64,000 nucleotides of DNA from JAAYAN01 sp964437215 (lineage in GTDB: Bacteria > Bacteroidota > Ignavibacteria > Ignavibacteriales > Melioribacteraceae): positions 1 to 64,000 of the forward strand of contig CAYTFZ010000002.1 in assembly GCA_964437215.1 (NCBI GenBank). The letters are read 5' to 3'. A program made the position numbers and the translations under genes. Shown piece after piece: positions 17,481 to 26,756 of the stretch. Within the stretch, counting starts at the first letter, position 1; each line of letters begins with the position of its first letter. Under the pieces are notes generated by a model that had not been told where the DNA came from, ran no database searches, and worked only from the letters and a program-made list of their open reading frames with translations.

Positions 17481-18319
17481 TGGGCTGGTTTAAGCGCACA
17501 AAAAAAAATATTTCGGATGAAAGCCTAAAAAGGAATATTCCCGACGGGCAATGGGTAAAATGTGTTGATTGCGATGAAATAATGCATAAAAAGCAATTCG
17601 AGCTTAATTTATGGGTGTGCGTAAAATGCGGAAGCCATTTCAGAATAGGCAGCGACGAATACATCTCTTTTCTGCTTGACAAAAATTCTTTCAGCGAAAT
17701 GGATAAAAAGATGATTTCAGCTGATCCTCTTGATTTTGCCGATACACAAAAGTATTCCGACAGGATTAAAAGTTCCATCAAAAAAACAAAATTAAATGAT
17801 GCTGTAAAAACCGGAACAGGCAAAATTGATGGAAAGAAAATTGCAATAGCAGTTATGGATTTTAAATTTATCGGCGGAAGTATGGGATCTGTTGTGGGAG
17901 AAAAAATAGCACGCGCTGCCGATAAAGCTTATAAAGATAAAATCCCGTTGATAATTATATCTTCCAGCGGCGGGGCCAGAATGATGGAAGGAGCTTTTTC
18001 GCTTATGCAGATGGCAAAAACCAGTTCGCGTCTTGCCAGACTTGCAGATGCAGGAATCCCTTATATATCAGTGTTAACCGATCCGACAACCGGTGGAATT
18101 ACCGCCAGCTATGCTATGCTTGGTGATGTAAATATAGCAGAACCAAATGCTTTGATAGGTTTTGCCGGACCGCGCGTTATAAAAGAAACTATCGGGCGCG
18201 ATTTGCCTGCCGGATTTCAGAAATCTGAATTTCTAGTTGAAAAAGGATTTATCGATTTTGTAGTTAACCGCAAAGACTTAAAAAATAAAATATCATTGCT
18301 TCTCGAATATCTGACCTGA
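17480..18319 (+). CDS. accD: Acetyl-CoA carboxylase carboxyltransferase subunit beta
   Basis: AccD carries the zinc-finger half of the carboxyltransferase that makes malonyl-CoA for fatty-acid synthesis. The 279-residue protein has the zinc ribbon C28-x2-C31...C47-x2-C50 and the crotonase-like core with ISSSGGARMMEGAFSLMQMAKT, LTDPTTGGITASYAMLGD and AEPNALIGFAGPRVI. The length is normal. The ATG overlaps the last base of the preceding TAA. accA is not in the window. Confidence 0.97.
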   Translation: MGWFKRTKKNISDESLKRNIPDGQWVKCVDCDEIMHKKQFELNLWVCVKCGSHFRIGSDEYISFLLDKNSFSEMDKKMISADPLDFADTQKYSDRIKSSIKKTKLNDAVKTGTGKIDGKKIAIAVMDFKFIGGSMGSVVGEKIARAADKAYKDKIPLIIISSSGGARMMEGAFSLMQMAKTSSRLARLADAGIPYISVLTDPTTGGITASYAMLGDVNIAEPNALIGFAGPRVIKETIGRDLPAGFQKSEFLVEKGFIDFVVNRKDLKNKISLLLEYLT

Positions 18320-18324
18320 AAATT

Positions 18325-19188
18325 ATGAAAAATAAAATTAAAATTATTGAAACCTGCGCTCAAATGCGCGAATATTCACTCCATTTAAAAACTGAAAATA
18401 AAACAATCGGGTTTGTTCCTACAATGGGATATTTGCATGAAGGGCATTTATCGCTGGTTGATGCAGCTTCCAAAAATTGCGATGCTGTTGTTGTATCAAT
18501 TTTTGTAAATCCGACTCAGTTTGGGAAAAATGAGGATTTTAGTAAATATCCCAGAAACTTTGAACAAGATATTGAGCTTTTATCACAAAAAAAAGTGGAT
18601 GCGGTATTTTTTCCATCTGCCCAAGAAATTTATCCCAAAAATTACCAGACTTATATTGAAGTTGAAGAAATTACAAAAAAACAGGAAGGCGAATTCAGAC
18701 CTGAGCATTTTAAGGGAGTAACTACAATAGTATCCATTTTATTTAATTGCGTTAAACCGGATGTTGCCGTTTTCGGCAGGAAAGACGCTCAGCAGGCAGC
18801 AGTTATTAAAAGGATGACGGATGATTTGCAATTTGGAATAAATATAATTATCGCACCTATTGTTCGCGAAAAAGACGGATTGGCAATGAGTTCGCGCAAT
18901 GTCTATTTATCGGATAAAGAAAGAAAAGATGCATTGGTGTTAAGAAAATCACTCGATTCAGCCGTTAAGATGATTGAATCGGGTGAAAGGAACACTAAAA
19001 AAATTATTTCGGGAATGAAAGGTTTGTACAGCGAAGTTGGTTCTGCAGAACTTCAGTATATCCGAATTGTTGAAGAAAAGAGTTTCCAGGAAATTGAAAT
19101 TCTTGAAAAAGGGAATTCTTACTATATTTTAATAGCTTGTAAAATAGGGGCAACACGTCTGATTGATAATGAACTGATCGGGTTGTAA
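18325..19188 (+). CDS. panC: Pantothenate synthetase (pantoate-beta-alanine ligase)
   Basis: PanC joins pantoate and beta-alanine with ATP to give pantothenate, the CoA precursor. The 287-residue protein has the nucleotidyltransferase signature VPTMGYLHEGH with H38-x-G-H41, VVSIFVNPTQFGKNEDF, FFPSAQEIYP, the GRKDAQQ pantoate contacts, and KMSKS-like AMSSRNVYLS. The start follows accD by 5 bp. coaE, a later CoA-pathway gene, is at 50902. The downstream gene converges with one base between stops. Confidence 0.96.
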   Translation: MKNKIKIIETCAQMREYSLHLKTENKTIGFVPTMGYLHEGHLSLVDAASKNCDAVVVSIFVNPTQFGKNEDFSKYPRNFEQDIELLSQKKVDAVFFPSAQEIYPKNYQTYIEVEEITKKQEGEFRPEHFKGVTTIVSILFNCVKPDVAVFGRKDAQQAAVIKRMTDDLQFGINIIIAPIVREKDGLAMSSRNVYLSDKERKDALVLRKSLDSAVKMIESGERNTKKIISGMKGLYSEVGSAELQYIRIVEEKSFQEIEILEKGNSYYILIACKIGATRLIDNELIGL

Positions 19189-19189
19189 T

Positions 19190-20068
19190 TTATTCTCTTA
19201 AAATCAATAAAAGTCCTGCAAGAATAATACATACAGCAATCAGTCTTTTTATTAATTGAGTTTCTTTAAATATTTTTCCGCCGATAAGCGTTGCCCATAA
19301 AACCGATGTCCGTTTTACAGATAAAACCAAAGCGACCGATGCCATATTTACAGCAAACACTTGTGTAAATCTGTATCCGATAGTTAAAATAGAAATAAGC
19401 GAAATCCATCCGGCATCGTATAAGATTGGTTTCGAAAAATTTATTCCATTGCTATTTGATTTTAATAAAAAGACAGCTCCAAAAAGCAGCGCAAACCATA
19501 AATGCTGAATTCCGGTTAGAGCAACGGGAGTAAGGTTTAGTTTTATCATTAAGACTTTATCGAGGATTGATGAAACTGTAAAAAGCAGCAATGCCAAAAG
19601 AATTATCTTATGAACTTTAGAAGTAAGAAATAAACTTAAAGGTGTGGAAAAATCCTTTAAGTTTTTACTCTCAAGGATGTAGGTCCCGGCTGTAAGCAAA
19701 ACCAATCCGGCTATTTCGGAAATAGCAAGAGATTCGCCCAGTAAAAAGAATGCAAAAAAAGCAACAAAGCCTGGTGTTAAAGCAAGCAAGGGAAGAGCTC
19801 TGCTTATTTCCAAATTCTTTAAAGCAGTCATTACGCATAAAAAAGCGCCAACTCCCAAAACAGATTTAATAAAAAGGATAATCATATTTACAGAATTAAT
19901 TGTTCCGTAATCGATAAAAAAGAAAAACGGAACTGAAAAGAGAAGATTTGCAACAGAAAGCAGAAACGAAAATTCAAGAGGATTTCTTTTAATTAGAACT
20001 TTTTTTTGCGTAATGGCTGCAAAAGCTGAAAGAAAAGAAGATAAAAGTGCTATTGAAAACCAGAGCAT
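19190..20068 (-). CDS. EamA/DMT-family transporter
   Basis: A 292-residue inner-membrane protein with about ten hydrophobic helices in two repeated halves, the EamA (drug/metabolite transporter) layout. The first half ends with LALTPGFVAFFAFFLLGESL and the second has SVKRTSVLWATLIGGKIFKET, the usual fourth/fifth-helix EamA signature with a conserved Glu near the end of each half. The substrate is unknown. It starts 4 bp after the stop of the TonB receptor gene, so the two are almost certainly cotranscribed and may move the same or a related compound across the two membranes; that is inference. Confidence 0.85.
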   Translation of the reverse strand: MLWFSIALLSSFLSAFAAITQKKVLIKRNPLEFSFLLSVANLLFSVPFFFFIDYGTINSVNMIILFIKSVLGVGAFLCVMTALKNLEISRALPLLALTPGFVAFFAFFLLGESLAISEIAGLVLLTAGTYILESKNLKDFSTPLSLFLTSKVHKIILLALLLFTVSSILDKVLMIKLNLTPVALTGIQHLWFALLFGAVFLLKSNSNGINFSKPILYDAGWISLISILTIGYRFTQVFAVNMASVALVLSVKRTSVLWATLIGGKIFKETQLIKRLIAVCIILAGLLLILRE

Positions 20069-20072
20069 TTAT

Positions 20073-22433
20073 TTACCAGGTTAAGTTTATCTTAAAGTAA
20101 AAATTCCTTCCGGGTTCGCTTTTAACTATTCCGCGGCTTGTTGTAAGATGATCGCGGTATTCGCGGTTAAAAATGTTTTCGATGCCTGCCGAAAAAAGAC
20201 AATTTACTAATCCGAAGTTAAATTTACCGGAGGTTAAATACAAGTTGTAATATGCGTAACCTTTTGAAAAAATTTCACCTGGAGCAGTTTTATACTGGCT
20301 GTGGATAAATGATCCCGAAAAATCAATTTCAACTTCAGGGAAAATATCCGATCGGATTCCGGTAACAGCCCTTAAAGGAGGTATTTGAGGCAGATTAGAT
20401 TTGTCTTTAACATTTTCGCCTCTTACAAATGATGAGTTTCCGTAAATTGTAAATTTATCAGAAATTTGTGCCGAAAAGTCGAAATCGTAGCCATATAAAA
20501 AAGCTTTGCCGATATTTACTTTTACAAAAGCGTTTCTGCCTTCGAATACCGCTGGATTTTCACTTACAAGATTTCGGAGATAATTTGCAAAAATACTGCC
20601 GTTAAAATTTAAATTATTATTTTTAAGCCTGATTCCAAAATCAAAAAAATTCCCTGTTTCGGGTTTTAGATACGGATTGCCCAAGCGAAGAATGTTTCCT
20701 AAATCGATATATTGAAACCTTTCTTCGAGCGAAGGAGACCTGAAAGAGCGTGAAACATTAGCTGAAAATACAACATTATCGGAGGCAGACCACAAAATGC
20801 CAAGGTTGTAAACGTACGAATCGTTAATTGAACTGCTGCTGCTCCAAAGCTTGGTTTGTCCTGGAGGATTATAATTTATAATTCCGTTATTAATTTCATA
20901 TAAAGGGCTGCTCACTTCATTATTTTTTATTTTTATCAGGTCGTATCTTCCGCCTATTATTATCCGCAGGTTTTTATCTGTTACTTTAATTTCATCCTGG
21001 AAAAATATTCCGGCATTCGAGTAAACAGCATCGGGCAAAGGTTTTTCGGAAATAGTTTTATAAATAGTATTGTTAATTTCGCCCGTTGCTGGATTGATAA
21101 AATCAATTTTTTGTTCTCGTGTTCTTCTCCCGTTATATTTCCGTTGCCAAAGATCAATTCCTGCAATAAAATAATGAGACTGTTTATCAGTCAGATTTAT
21201 CTGTGCCTGCAAACCGTTGGTATTATGTTCTGCCGAAGGATTTATACTTAACACGCTCACTCGTCTTACCGGCTGTCCGGGAATAATTTGAACAATGTTT
21301 GGAATATTTTCAACATCTCTTAAAATAAACTGATTGAAATATTTCACTGAAAATCTGCTAAAATAATCGCTGATATTGTTTATTTGATAAGAAATAGAAA
21401 ACAGTCGGCGTAACTCCACCGGGTAGCGGACAGAAGCATTATCCGGAAAAACTCCGTATGCTCCGGGAATACCAACATCTTCGGCTTTAAATTGCTGGAA
21501 ATTAAAACTTATTTCGTTATTTTGAAAAGGAATAAATGATACAGCCGTATTAAAGCTGTAATCTGTAAATTGACTGTTTTTGAGCACAGAAGACGGGGTT
21601 TTTGTATTTCCGGCTTTTCTGAATGACGCACTTAATTTTGCCCGAAAAAAATCGTTTCCCGAAAAGAGCGATATATAGTTTGAAAGATTATTGTTAACCG
21701 AGTTGAAAGAGCTGACGGTGCTTCCGTTGATATAAAATTTATCTTTATAGTCTGCTGTTTTTGTAATGGTGTTTATCATTCCGCCTGTGGCTCCGCTGCC
21801 GTAAAGATAAGATGCAGCGCCCTTAATAACTTCAATCCTTTCGATATCCGAAATATCAATCATCGATAACCTTGCACTTAAATCTGTGGCAGTCTCAATA
21901 CGGTTGCCGTCAATCATTGTAACAATGTTCGATCGGCTTAATCCTCTTATATTAAGTTCGGTACCCCAATTACCGTCACGGATAAGAGCCAATCCCGGTT
22001 CGTTTTTTAATAATTCGGATACGGTTGCAGCCGGATTTTTTGTAATGTCAGATTCGGTAATTATGCTGGATGAGTATGTTAAATCTTCTTTTTTTTGTTC
22101 AAATTTACCCGAAGTTACAATAACATCTTTAAGACTGATTGTTTTGGGGGATAAATAAATAGTTAAAACAGTATCCGAATAAATTTCAACACTTAAAGAA
22201 TCGGGTTTATAATTTATATGTGATAAATGTAATTTTAAGAAACCTGATTTGATATTTCGAAAATAAAAATATCCTGATGCATCGCTTGTGGAATTCTTTC
22301 CGCCGGGTTCGGAAATGTTTACGTTTTGGATGCGTTCTTTTGTTTTCGAATCAATAATAATCCCTTTTACCGTAAACTGTGCATTGCTTGAAACTGAAAG
22401 CAAAACAAAAAAAAATATAACAGACTTTTTCAT
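20073..22433 (-). CDS. TonB-dependent outer-membrane receptor
   Basis: A 786-residue active-uptake receptor. In order: signal peptide (MKKSVIFFFVLLSVSSNAQ), a carboxypeptidase-D-like regulatory domain (about 22-100, VKGIIIDSKTKERIQNVNI), plug domain (about 115-225) with ELNIRGLSRSNIVTMIDG and IERIEVIKGAASYLYGSGATGG, and a 22-strand-type barrel ending in the aromatic NFYFKINLTW. The length fits single-substrate receptors of the siderophore, heme or vitamin B12 type more than the roughly 1,000-residue SusC type, and no SusD gene is adjacent. The start at 22433 is chosen because it begins at the signal peptide. No Fur box or riboswitch was recognised upstream. Confidence 0.9.
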   Translation of the reverse strand: MKKSVIFFFVLLSVSSNAQFTVKGIIIDSKTKERIQNVNISEPGGKNSTSDASGYFYFRNIKSGFLKLHLSHINYKPDSLSVEIYSDTVLTIYLSPKTISLKDVIVTSGKFEQKKEDLTYSSSIITESDITKNPAATVSELLKNEPGLALIRDGNWGTELNIRGLSRSNIVTMIDGNRIETATDLSARLSMIDISDIERIEVIKGAASYLYGSGATGGMINTITKTADYKDKFYINGSTVSSFNSVNNNLSNYISLFSGNDFFRAKLSASFRKAGNTKTPSSVLKNSQFTDYSFNTAVSFIPFQNNEISFNFQQFKAEDVGIPGAYGVFPDNASVRYPVELRRLFSISYQINNISDYFSRFSVKYFNQFILRDVENIPNIVQIIPGQPVRRVSVLSINPSAEHNTNGLQAQINLTDKQSHYFIAGIDLWQRKYNGRRTREQKIDFINPATGEINNTIYKTISEKPLPDAVYSNAGIFFQDEIKVTDKNLRIIIGGRYDLIKIKNNEVSSPLYEINNGIINYNPPGQTKLWSSSSSINDSYVYNLGILWSASDNVVFSANVSRSFRSPSLEERFQYIDLGNILRLGNPYLKPETGNFFDFGIRLKNNNLNFNGSIFANYLRNLVSENPAVFEGRNAFVKVNIGKAFLYGYDFDFSAQISDKFTIYGNSSFVRGENVKDKSNLPQIPPLRAVTGIRSDIFPEVEIDFSGSFIHSQYKTAPGEIFSKGYAYYNLYLTSGKFNFGLVNCLFSAGIENIFNREYRDHLTTSRGIVKSEPGRNFYFKINLTW

Positions 22434-22497
22434 ATATTTCTCAGTAAAATATATTATCATTATCAAGTTATTAAATAAAAGAAGAAAAATAAATATC

Positions 22498-22505
22498 CAA
22501 AAGTA
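22498..22505 (-). promoter_or_regulatory. Possible -7 box for the TonB receptor transcript
   Basis: On the minus strand this reads TACTTTTG, an exact TAnnTTTG. The upstream -33 element is poor (TTTAG about 20 bp away). It lies about 65 bp before the receptor start. Confidence 0.3.
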
Positions 22506-22614
22506 TTTATTATAAAAATATGAGCTAAAAAATTAACTGTATGAATATTCAGATGGTTTCATTAAATTTCAAAAGATTGTTTTATCTTTTAATAACAGCA
22601 GTATCTTATTTAAA

Positions 22615-23952
22615 ATGAATTTTTTCAAAAATATAAGAACCTTTAACGGCGGAATTCATCCGCACGAAGAAAAACAAATCACAAAAGACCTGCCTTTAGA
22701 AACAATGCCAGATCCCGAGATTATAGTGCTCCCGACTGTTCAACACATAGGAAGACCTGCTAAAATTATAGCCGAAAAAGGAAAAATTGTATCTGCCGGC
22801 GAAGTTATAGCCGAAGCTGACGGTTATATTTCGTCGCCGGTATTAAGCTCTGTTTCCGGTAAAGTTGAAAAAATAGGAATGAATTCAACTGTAAGCGGAT
22901 TTCAAAAAGAATGCATTTTTATATCGAAATCGGATAACGGTGAAATTCGTAAATTTGAGCCTATAAATCCCGAGATCGCATCGCCTGAGGAACTTCGCAA
23001 CAGAATTAAACTTGCCGGAATTGTAGGACAGGGAGGTGCAGCTTTTCCCACTTTTGTAAAATTGAGTCCGCCTGCAACAAAAAAAATTGAATACTTAATT
23101 ATTAACGGCTGCGAGTGCGAGCCTTATTTAACCCGCGATTACAGACTTATGCTTGAAAGACCGGCTGATATTATTGCCGGTTTGAAAATATCGATGAAAG
23201 CTTCCGGTGCAGAAACCGGGATTATTGGAATTGAAGAAAACAAACCGGAAGCAATAAGAATTCTAAGCGAATTAGTTAAAAATGAAAATGGAATATTTGT
23301 TGAGTCAGTAAAAACAAAATATCCGCAGGGCGCCGAAAAAATGCTTATTAAGGCAGTTACCGGAAGAGAAGTTCCTCCGGGCAAGCTTCCTGTTGAGGTA
23401 GGCGCGATTATTCAAAATGTAGGGACATCTGTAGAGGTTTATGAAGCTGTTGTTAAAGGAATTCCTCCTTTGTACACCTGGTTAACGGTTTCTGGCAAAG
23501 GGATAAAGAATCCAAAAAATCTAAAAGTGAAAATAGGAACACCTTTAGAACAAGTGATAAATTTTTGCGGCGGACTTACGCAGGATGCTGTTAAAATAAT
23601 TGCCGGTGGTCCAATGATGGGCGTGGGGCAGTATGAATTGTCTGCTCCTGTTATGAAAGCAACTTCCGGAATAATAGTACTTACTGAAAATGAAATCCAT
23701 TTGCATCAAGAAACAAACTGTCTGCGTTGCGGGAAATGTATTCAGGTTTGTCCGATGAATCTGCTTCCTACCCGTTTGGCAAAACTTTCGCAGCTGGGAA
23801 GAATTGAGGAAGCAGAAAGTTTAGGAATTAACAGTTGTATGGAGTGCGGTTCCTGCGTATACGGATGCCCGGCTAACATTCCTTTAGTCCAGTGGATAAG
23901 AATTGGTAAAAAAAGTCTGCTTAAACTAAACCAGCAGAAAAAAACTGTTTAA
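22615..23952 (+). CDS. rnfC: Rnf electron transport complex subunit C
   Basis: RnfC is the peripheral NADH-binding, FMN- and Fe-S-containing subunit of the ion-pumping ferredoxin:NAD+ oxidoreductase. The 445 residues show the family start TFNGGIHPHEEK, a barrel-sandwich segment (SAGEVIAEADGYISSPVLSSVSG), the nucleotide/FMN region GIVGQGGAAFPTFVKLSP with NGCECEPYLTRDYRLM, and two 4Fe-4S motifs CLRCGKCIQVCP and CMECGSCVYGCP near the C-terminus. It opens a six-gene rnf operon. No clear ribosome site precedes the ATG. Confidence 0.97.
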   Translation: MNFFKNIRTFNGGIHPHEEKQITKDLPLETMPDPEIIVLPTVQHIGRPAKIIAEKGKIVSAGEVIAEADGYISSPVLSSVSGKVEKIGMNSTVSGFQKECIFISKSDNGEIRKFEPINPEIASPEELRNRIKLAGIVGQGGAAFPTFVKLSPPATKKIEYLIINGCECEPYLTRDYRLMLERPADIIAGLKISMKASGAETGIIGIEENKPEAIRILSELVKNENGIFVESVKTKYPQGAEKMLIKAVTGREVPPGKLPVEVGAIIQNVGTSVEVYEAVVKGIPPLYTWLTVSGKGIKNPKNLKVKIGTPLEQVINFCGGLTQDAVKIIAGGPMMGVGQYELSAPVMKATSGIIVLTENEIHLHQETNCLRCGKCIQVCPMNLLPTRLAKLSQLGRIEEAESLGINSCMECGSCVYGCPANIPLVQWIRIGKKSLLKLNQQKKTV

Positions 23953-23969
23953 ATAGGAAAATTTTAAGA

Positions 23970-24932
23970 ATGACGGAAATTATTGAAAAGAAACAGCTTA
24001 AGCTTAAATTAACCAGTTCGCCGCATATTCATTCCGATTTATCTTCAAAAAAAGCAATGTTTTATGTTATAATAGCATTACTGCCTTGTATTATATCTTC
24101 GTTGTTTTTTTTTGGAGCAAGACAGTTTTTGATAATTTTAACGAGTGTTCTTTTTGCTGCCGGTGCAGAATTTACAGTAAGAAAAATTAGAAAGCAGGAA
24201 TCAACATTATCAGATGGAAGTGCATTTTTAACAGGACTTTTACTTGCTCTGATACTTCCGCCGGATTTTTCACTTAGTTCAACAGCAATTGGATCGGTAG
24301 TTTCTATTGTAATTGGAAAAGAAGTTTTTGGCGGACTTGGCTGCAACATTTTTAATCCTGCTTTGGTGGGGAGGGCTTTTCTTCAGGCTGCATTTCCTGT
24401 CCCTATGACAACTTGGGTTAATACAGAATTATCAGTCGATGCATTGTCCGCTGCAACCCCTCTTTCAGCCTATAAATTTGATAAAATTATTGCAGGTGCT
24501 TTCCCAATGTTTTTAGGAAATACCGGCGGCTCGCTCGGCGAAACATCGGCAATTGCTATTCTTGCCGGAGGAATATTTTTAGTTTTTATGAAGATTGTTA
24601 ATTGGAGAATCCCATTTTCAATTATTATGGGCAGTTTGGTTTTTTCCGGCATATTTTATTTGATGGGAAAAACACCAGATCCATTATTTCATATTCTTGC
24701 CGGCGGACTTTTATTCGGTTCGTTTTTTATGGCAACCGATTGGGTTACCTCGCCGCTGACTGAAAAAGGAATGTGGATTTATGGTGTTGGGATTGCCTTT
24801 TTAGTTATTATTATCCGTGTTTTCGGGGGACTTCCCGAAGGAGTAATGTATTCGATTCTGCTGATGAATGCTTTTGTCCCTTTGATAAATAAGTTTACAA
24901 TCCCTGTTATTTTTGGAGGAAAAAATGAATAA
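23970..24932 (+). CDS. rnfD: Rnf electron transport complex subunit D
   Basis: RnfD is an integral membrane subunit with covalently bound FMN and, probably, part of the ion channel. The 320-residue protein has about nine to ten hydrophobic helices, the RnfD/NqrB motif FGGLGCNIFNPALVGRAF, and LSAATPLSAYK, which holds the probable FMN-accepting Thr. WVTSPLTEKGMWIYG near the end is also typical. The stop overlaps the rnfG start by a few bases. Confidence 0.95.
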   Translation: MTEIIEKKQLKLKLTSSPHIHSDLSSKKAMFYVIIALLPCIISSLFFFGARQFLIILTSVLFAAGAEFTVRKIRKQESTLSDGSAFLTGLLLALILPPDFSLSSTAIGSVVSIVIGKEVFGGLGCNIFNPALVGRAFLQAAFPVPMTTWVNTELSVDALSAATPLSAYKFDKIIAGAFPMFLGNTGGSLGETSAIAILAGGIFLVFMKIVNWRIPFSIIMGSLVFSGIFYLMGKTPDPLFHILAGGLLFGSFFMATDWVTSPLTEKGMWIYGVGIAFLVIIIRVFGGLPEGVMYSILLMNAFVPLINKFTIPVIFGGKNE

Positions 24933-25485
24933 TTCAATTAAAATGATTTTTACTTTAACACTTATTGGTGTTATCTCAGGAGGACTGTTATTTGCTGTAA
25001 ACAAATGGTCGGAAGGCTATATACGCGAACATAGCGACAATTCAACAAAGGATGCAATATTCCAAGTTATTCCGGGTGCTTCCGATTATAAAATAAAAAC
25101 ATCGGGAAAATTGGAATATTTTGAAGTCTTTGATAATAAAAACAAACTTGCCGGTTATGCTCTTCCTTGTGAAGGGAATGGCTTTCAGGGGAAAATTAGA
25201 TTAATGGCCGGGTTATCTCCTAATCTTGAAAAGGTTACAGGAATAAAAATACTGGAACAAACAGAAACACCCGGTTTAGGAAGTAAAATAACTGAAAATG
25301 GTTTTACAGGACAATTTATCGGTCTGGGGGTTCAACCAAAAATTGATTATGTTAAAGGAAAACCTGCTGAAAAACCAAATGAAATTCAAGCAATAACAGG
25401 AGCAACAATTTCTTCTAAAAGTGTTGTGAAAATTTTAAATGAAGGAATAAAAAAACTGCAGGAAATTGTTAAAGAGGAAAATTAA
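24925..25485 (+). CDS. rnfG: Rnf electron transport complex subunit G
   Basis: RnfG is anchored by one N-terminal helix and carries a covalent FMN in the periplasm. The 186-residue protein has the helix MIFTLTLIGVISGGLLFAV, an FMN-binding domain with LEQTETPGLGSKI, and the FMN attachment motif ITGATISSKSVV, where the Thr of T-G-A-T/S links FMN by a phosphoester. The start at 24925 is chosen because GGAGGA (24915-24920) is 4 nt upstream and it gives MNNSIKM before the helix. Confidence 0.95.
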   Translation: MNNSIKMIFTLTLIGVISGGLLFAVNKWSEGYIREHSDNSTKDAIFQVIPGASDYKIKTSGKLEYFEVFDNKNKLAGYALPCEGNGFQGKIRLMAGLSPNLEKVTGIKILEQTETPGLGSKITENGFTGQFIGLGVQPKIDYVKGKPAEKPNEIQAITGATISSKSVVKILNEGIKKLQEIVKEEN

Positions 25486-26166
25486 GTGGATAGAATATCA
25501 TATTGGCGCGAATTTGTTAAAGGAATTCTTGATCAAAATCCTACTTTCAGACAGTTATTAGGAACTTGTCCTACCCTGGCTGTTACAGTAAGTGCTGTTA
25601 ACGGAATTGCCATGGCTTTAGCAACAACATTTGTGTTGGTTTTTTCCAGTGTGATAATTTCAATGATTCGGAAACTGATTCCTTCGCAAGTGCGCATTGC
25701 TTCGTATATAGTAATTATTGCTTCATTTGTTACAATTGTCGATCTTGTTATGAAAGCGCGATTTCCGGAATTAAGTAAAGAGCTGGGGCCATATATTCCG
25801 CTTATAGTTGTTAACTGCATAATCCTAGGAAGGGCAGAAGCGTTTTCATCAAAAAATACTGTATTCCGTTCATTTTTAGATGCTTTAGGAAATGGAACGG
25901 GATTCTTACTGGCATTAACACTTATCGGTTCAATAAGGGAATTAATTGGTTCGGGGAAGATTTTCAATTTCGGAATCTTACCTGCAGGATTTAATCCCTG
26001 GCTTGTTATGATATTACCGGCCGGAGCTTTTATAACTTACGGACTTTTACTGGCTTCAATCAATCAAATTTCAATCCGGAAAAAACGAATTAAGAAAGAA
26101 GAAATGGTTGAAAAAATAATGGGTAAAAAAAAGGAAAGTATTTTACTTTCGGAGGTGGCATCTTAA
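25486..26166 (+). CDS. rnfE: Rnf electron transport complex subunit E
   Basis: RnfE is a six-helix membrane subunit, paralogous to RnfA, that helps form the ion path and the intramembrane Fe-S site. The 226 residues include NPTFRQLLGTCPTLAVT with the conserved Cys, IPLIVVNCIILGRAEAFSS with the second conserved Cys, and GNGTGFLLALTLIGSIRELIG. The start is GTG directly after the rnfG TAA. The C-terminal basic tail IRKKRIKKEEM is cytoplasmic. Confidence 0.95.
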   Translation: MDRISYWREFVKGILDQNPTFRQLLGTCPTLAVTVSAVNGIAMALATTFVLVFSSVIISMIRKLIPSQVRIASYIVIIASFVTIVDLVMKARFPELSKELGPYIPLIVVNCIILGRAEAFSSKNTVFRSFLDALGNGTGFLLALTLIGSIRELIGSGKIFNFGILPAGFNPWLVMILPAGAFITYGLLLASINQISIRKKRIKKEEMVEKIMGKKKESILLSEVAS

Positions 26167-26739
26167 ATGGAAGTGATTCTGATATTTATTTCGGCTGCCA
26201 TTATAAATAATTTCGTTCTTTCCTATTTTTTAGGGATATGTCCTTTTATTGGAGTTTCAAACAAAATATCATCTGCGTTTTCGATGGGAATTGCTACTAC
26301 TTTTGTTTTAACAGTTACTGCAATTGTATCCTGGCTTATATATTTTATGATTTTGCTTCCGTTCAAGCTCGAATTTTTACAGTATGTAGCTTTTATTCTT
26401 GTAATTGCTTCGCTTGTTCAATTGGTTGAAATGGTTATAAAAAAAGTTAGCCAGCCTTTATACAGAGCATTAGGCATATTTTTGCCTCTTATTACTACAA
26501 ACTGCGCAATCTTAGGATTGGCGCTTTTTATAGTATTAAGGAATTATTCTTTTATCGAAAGTATCTTTTTCGGATTAGGAGCCGGCACTGGTTTTACGAT
26601 TGCAATTACAATAATGGCTGGAATTAGAGAAGAATTAGAACTTTCTAACGTGCCTGATGCTTTCAAAGGTGCGCCAATTACTTTAATTGTTGCCGGAATT
26701 TTGGCGCTTGCCTTTATGGGATTTTCGGGACTTTTATAA
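26167..26739 (+). CDS. rnfA: Rnf electron transport complex subunit A
   Basis: RnfA is the partner of RnfE with inverted topology. The 190-residue protein shows NNFVLSYFLGICPFIGVSNK with the conserved Cys, ITTNCAILGLALF with the second, and GAGTGFTIAITIMAGIREELE, matching RnfE motif by motif. It is six hydrophobic helices long. It starts at the base after the rnfE stop codon. Confidence 0.96.
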   Translation: MEVILIFISAAIINNFVLSYFLGICPFIGVSNKISSAFSMGIATTFVLTVTAIVSWLIYFMILLPFKLEFLQYVAFILVIASLVQLVEMVIKKVSQPLYRALGIFLPLITTNCAILGLALFIVLRNYSFIESIFFGLGAGTGFTIAITIMAGIREELELSNVPDAFKGAPITLIVAGILALAFMGFSGLL

Positions 26740-26756
26740 TTTACGAGGTACTTTTT

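Noticed and set aside
22434..22614. Cobalamin riboswitch or Fur box before the TonB receptor
   Set aside because: The leader is short and shows neither a B12-box-like sequence nor a clear Fur palindrome.
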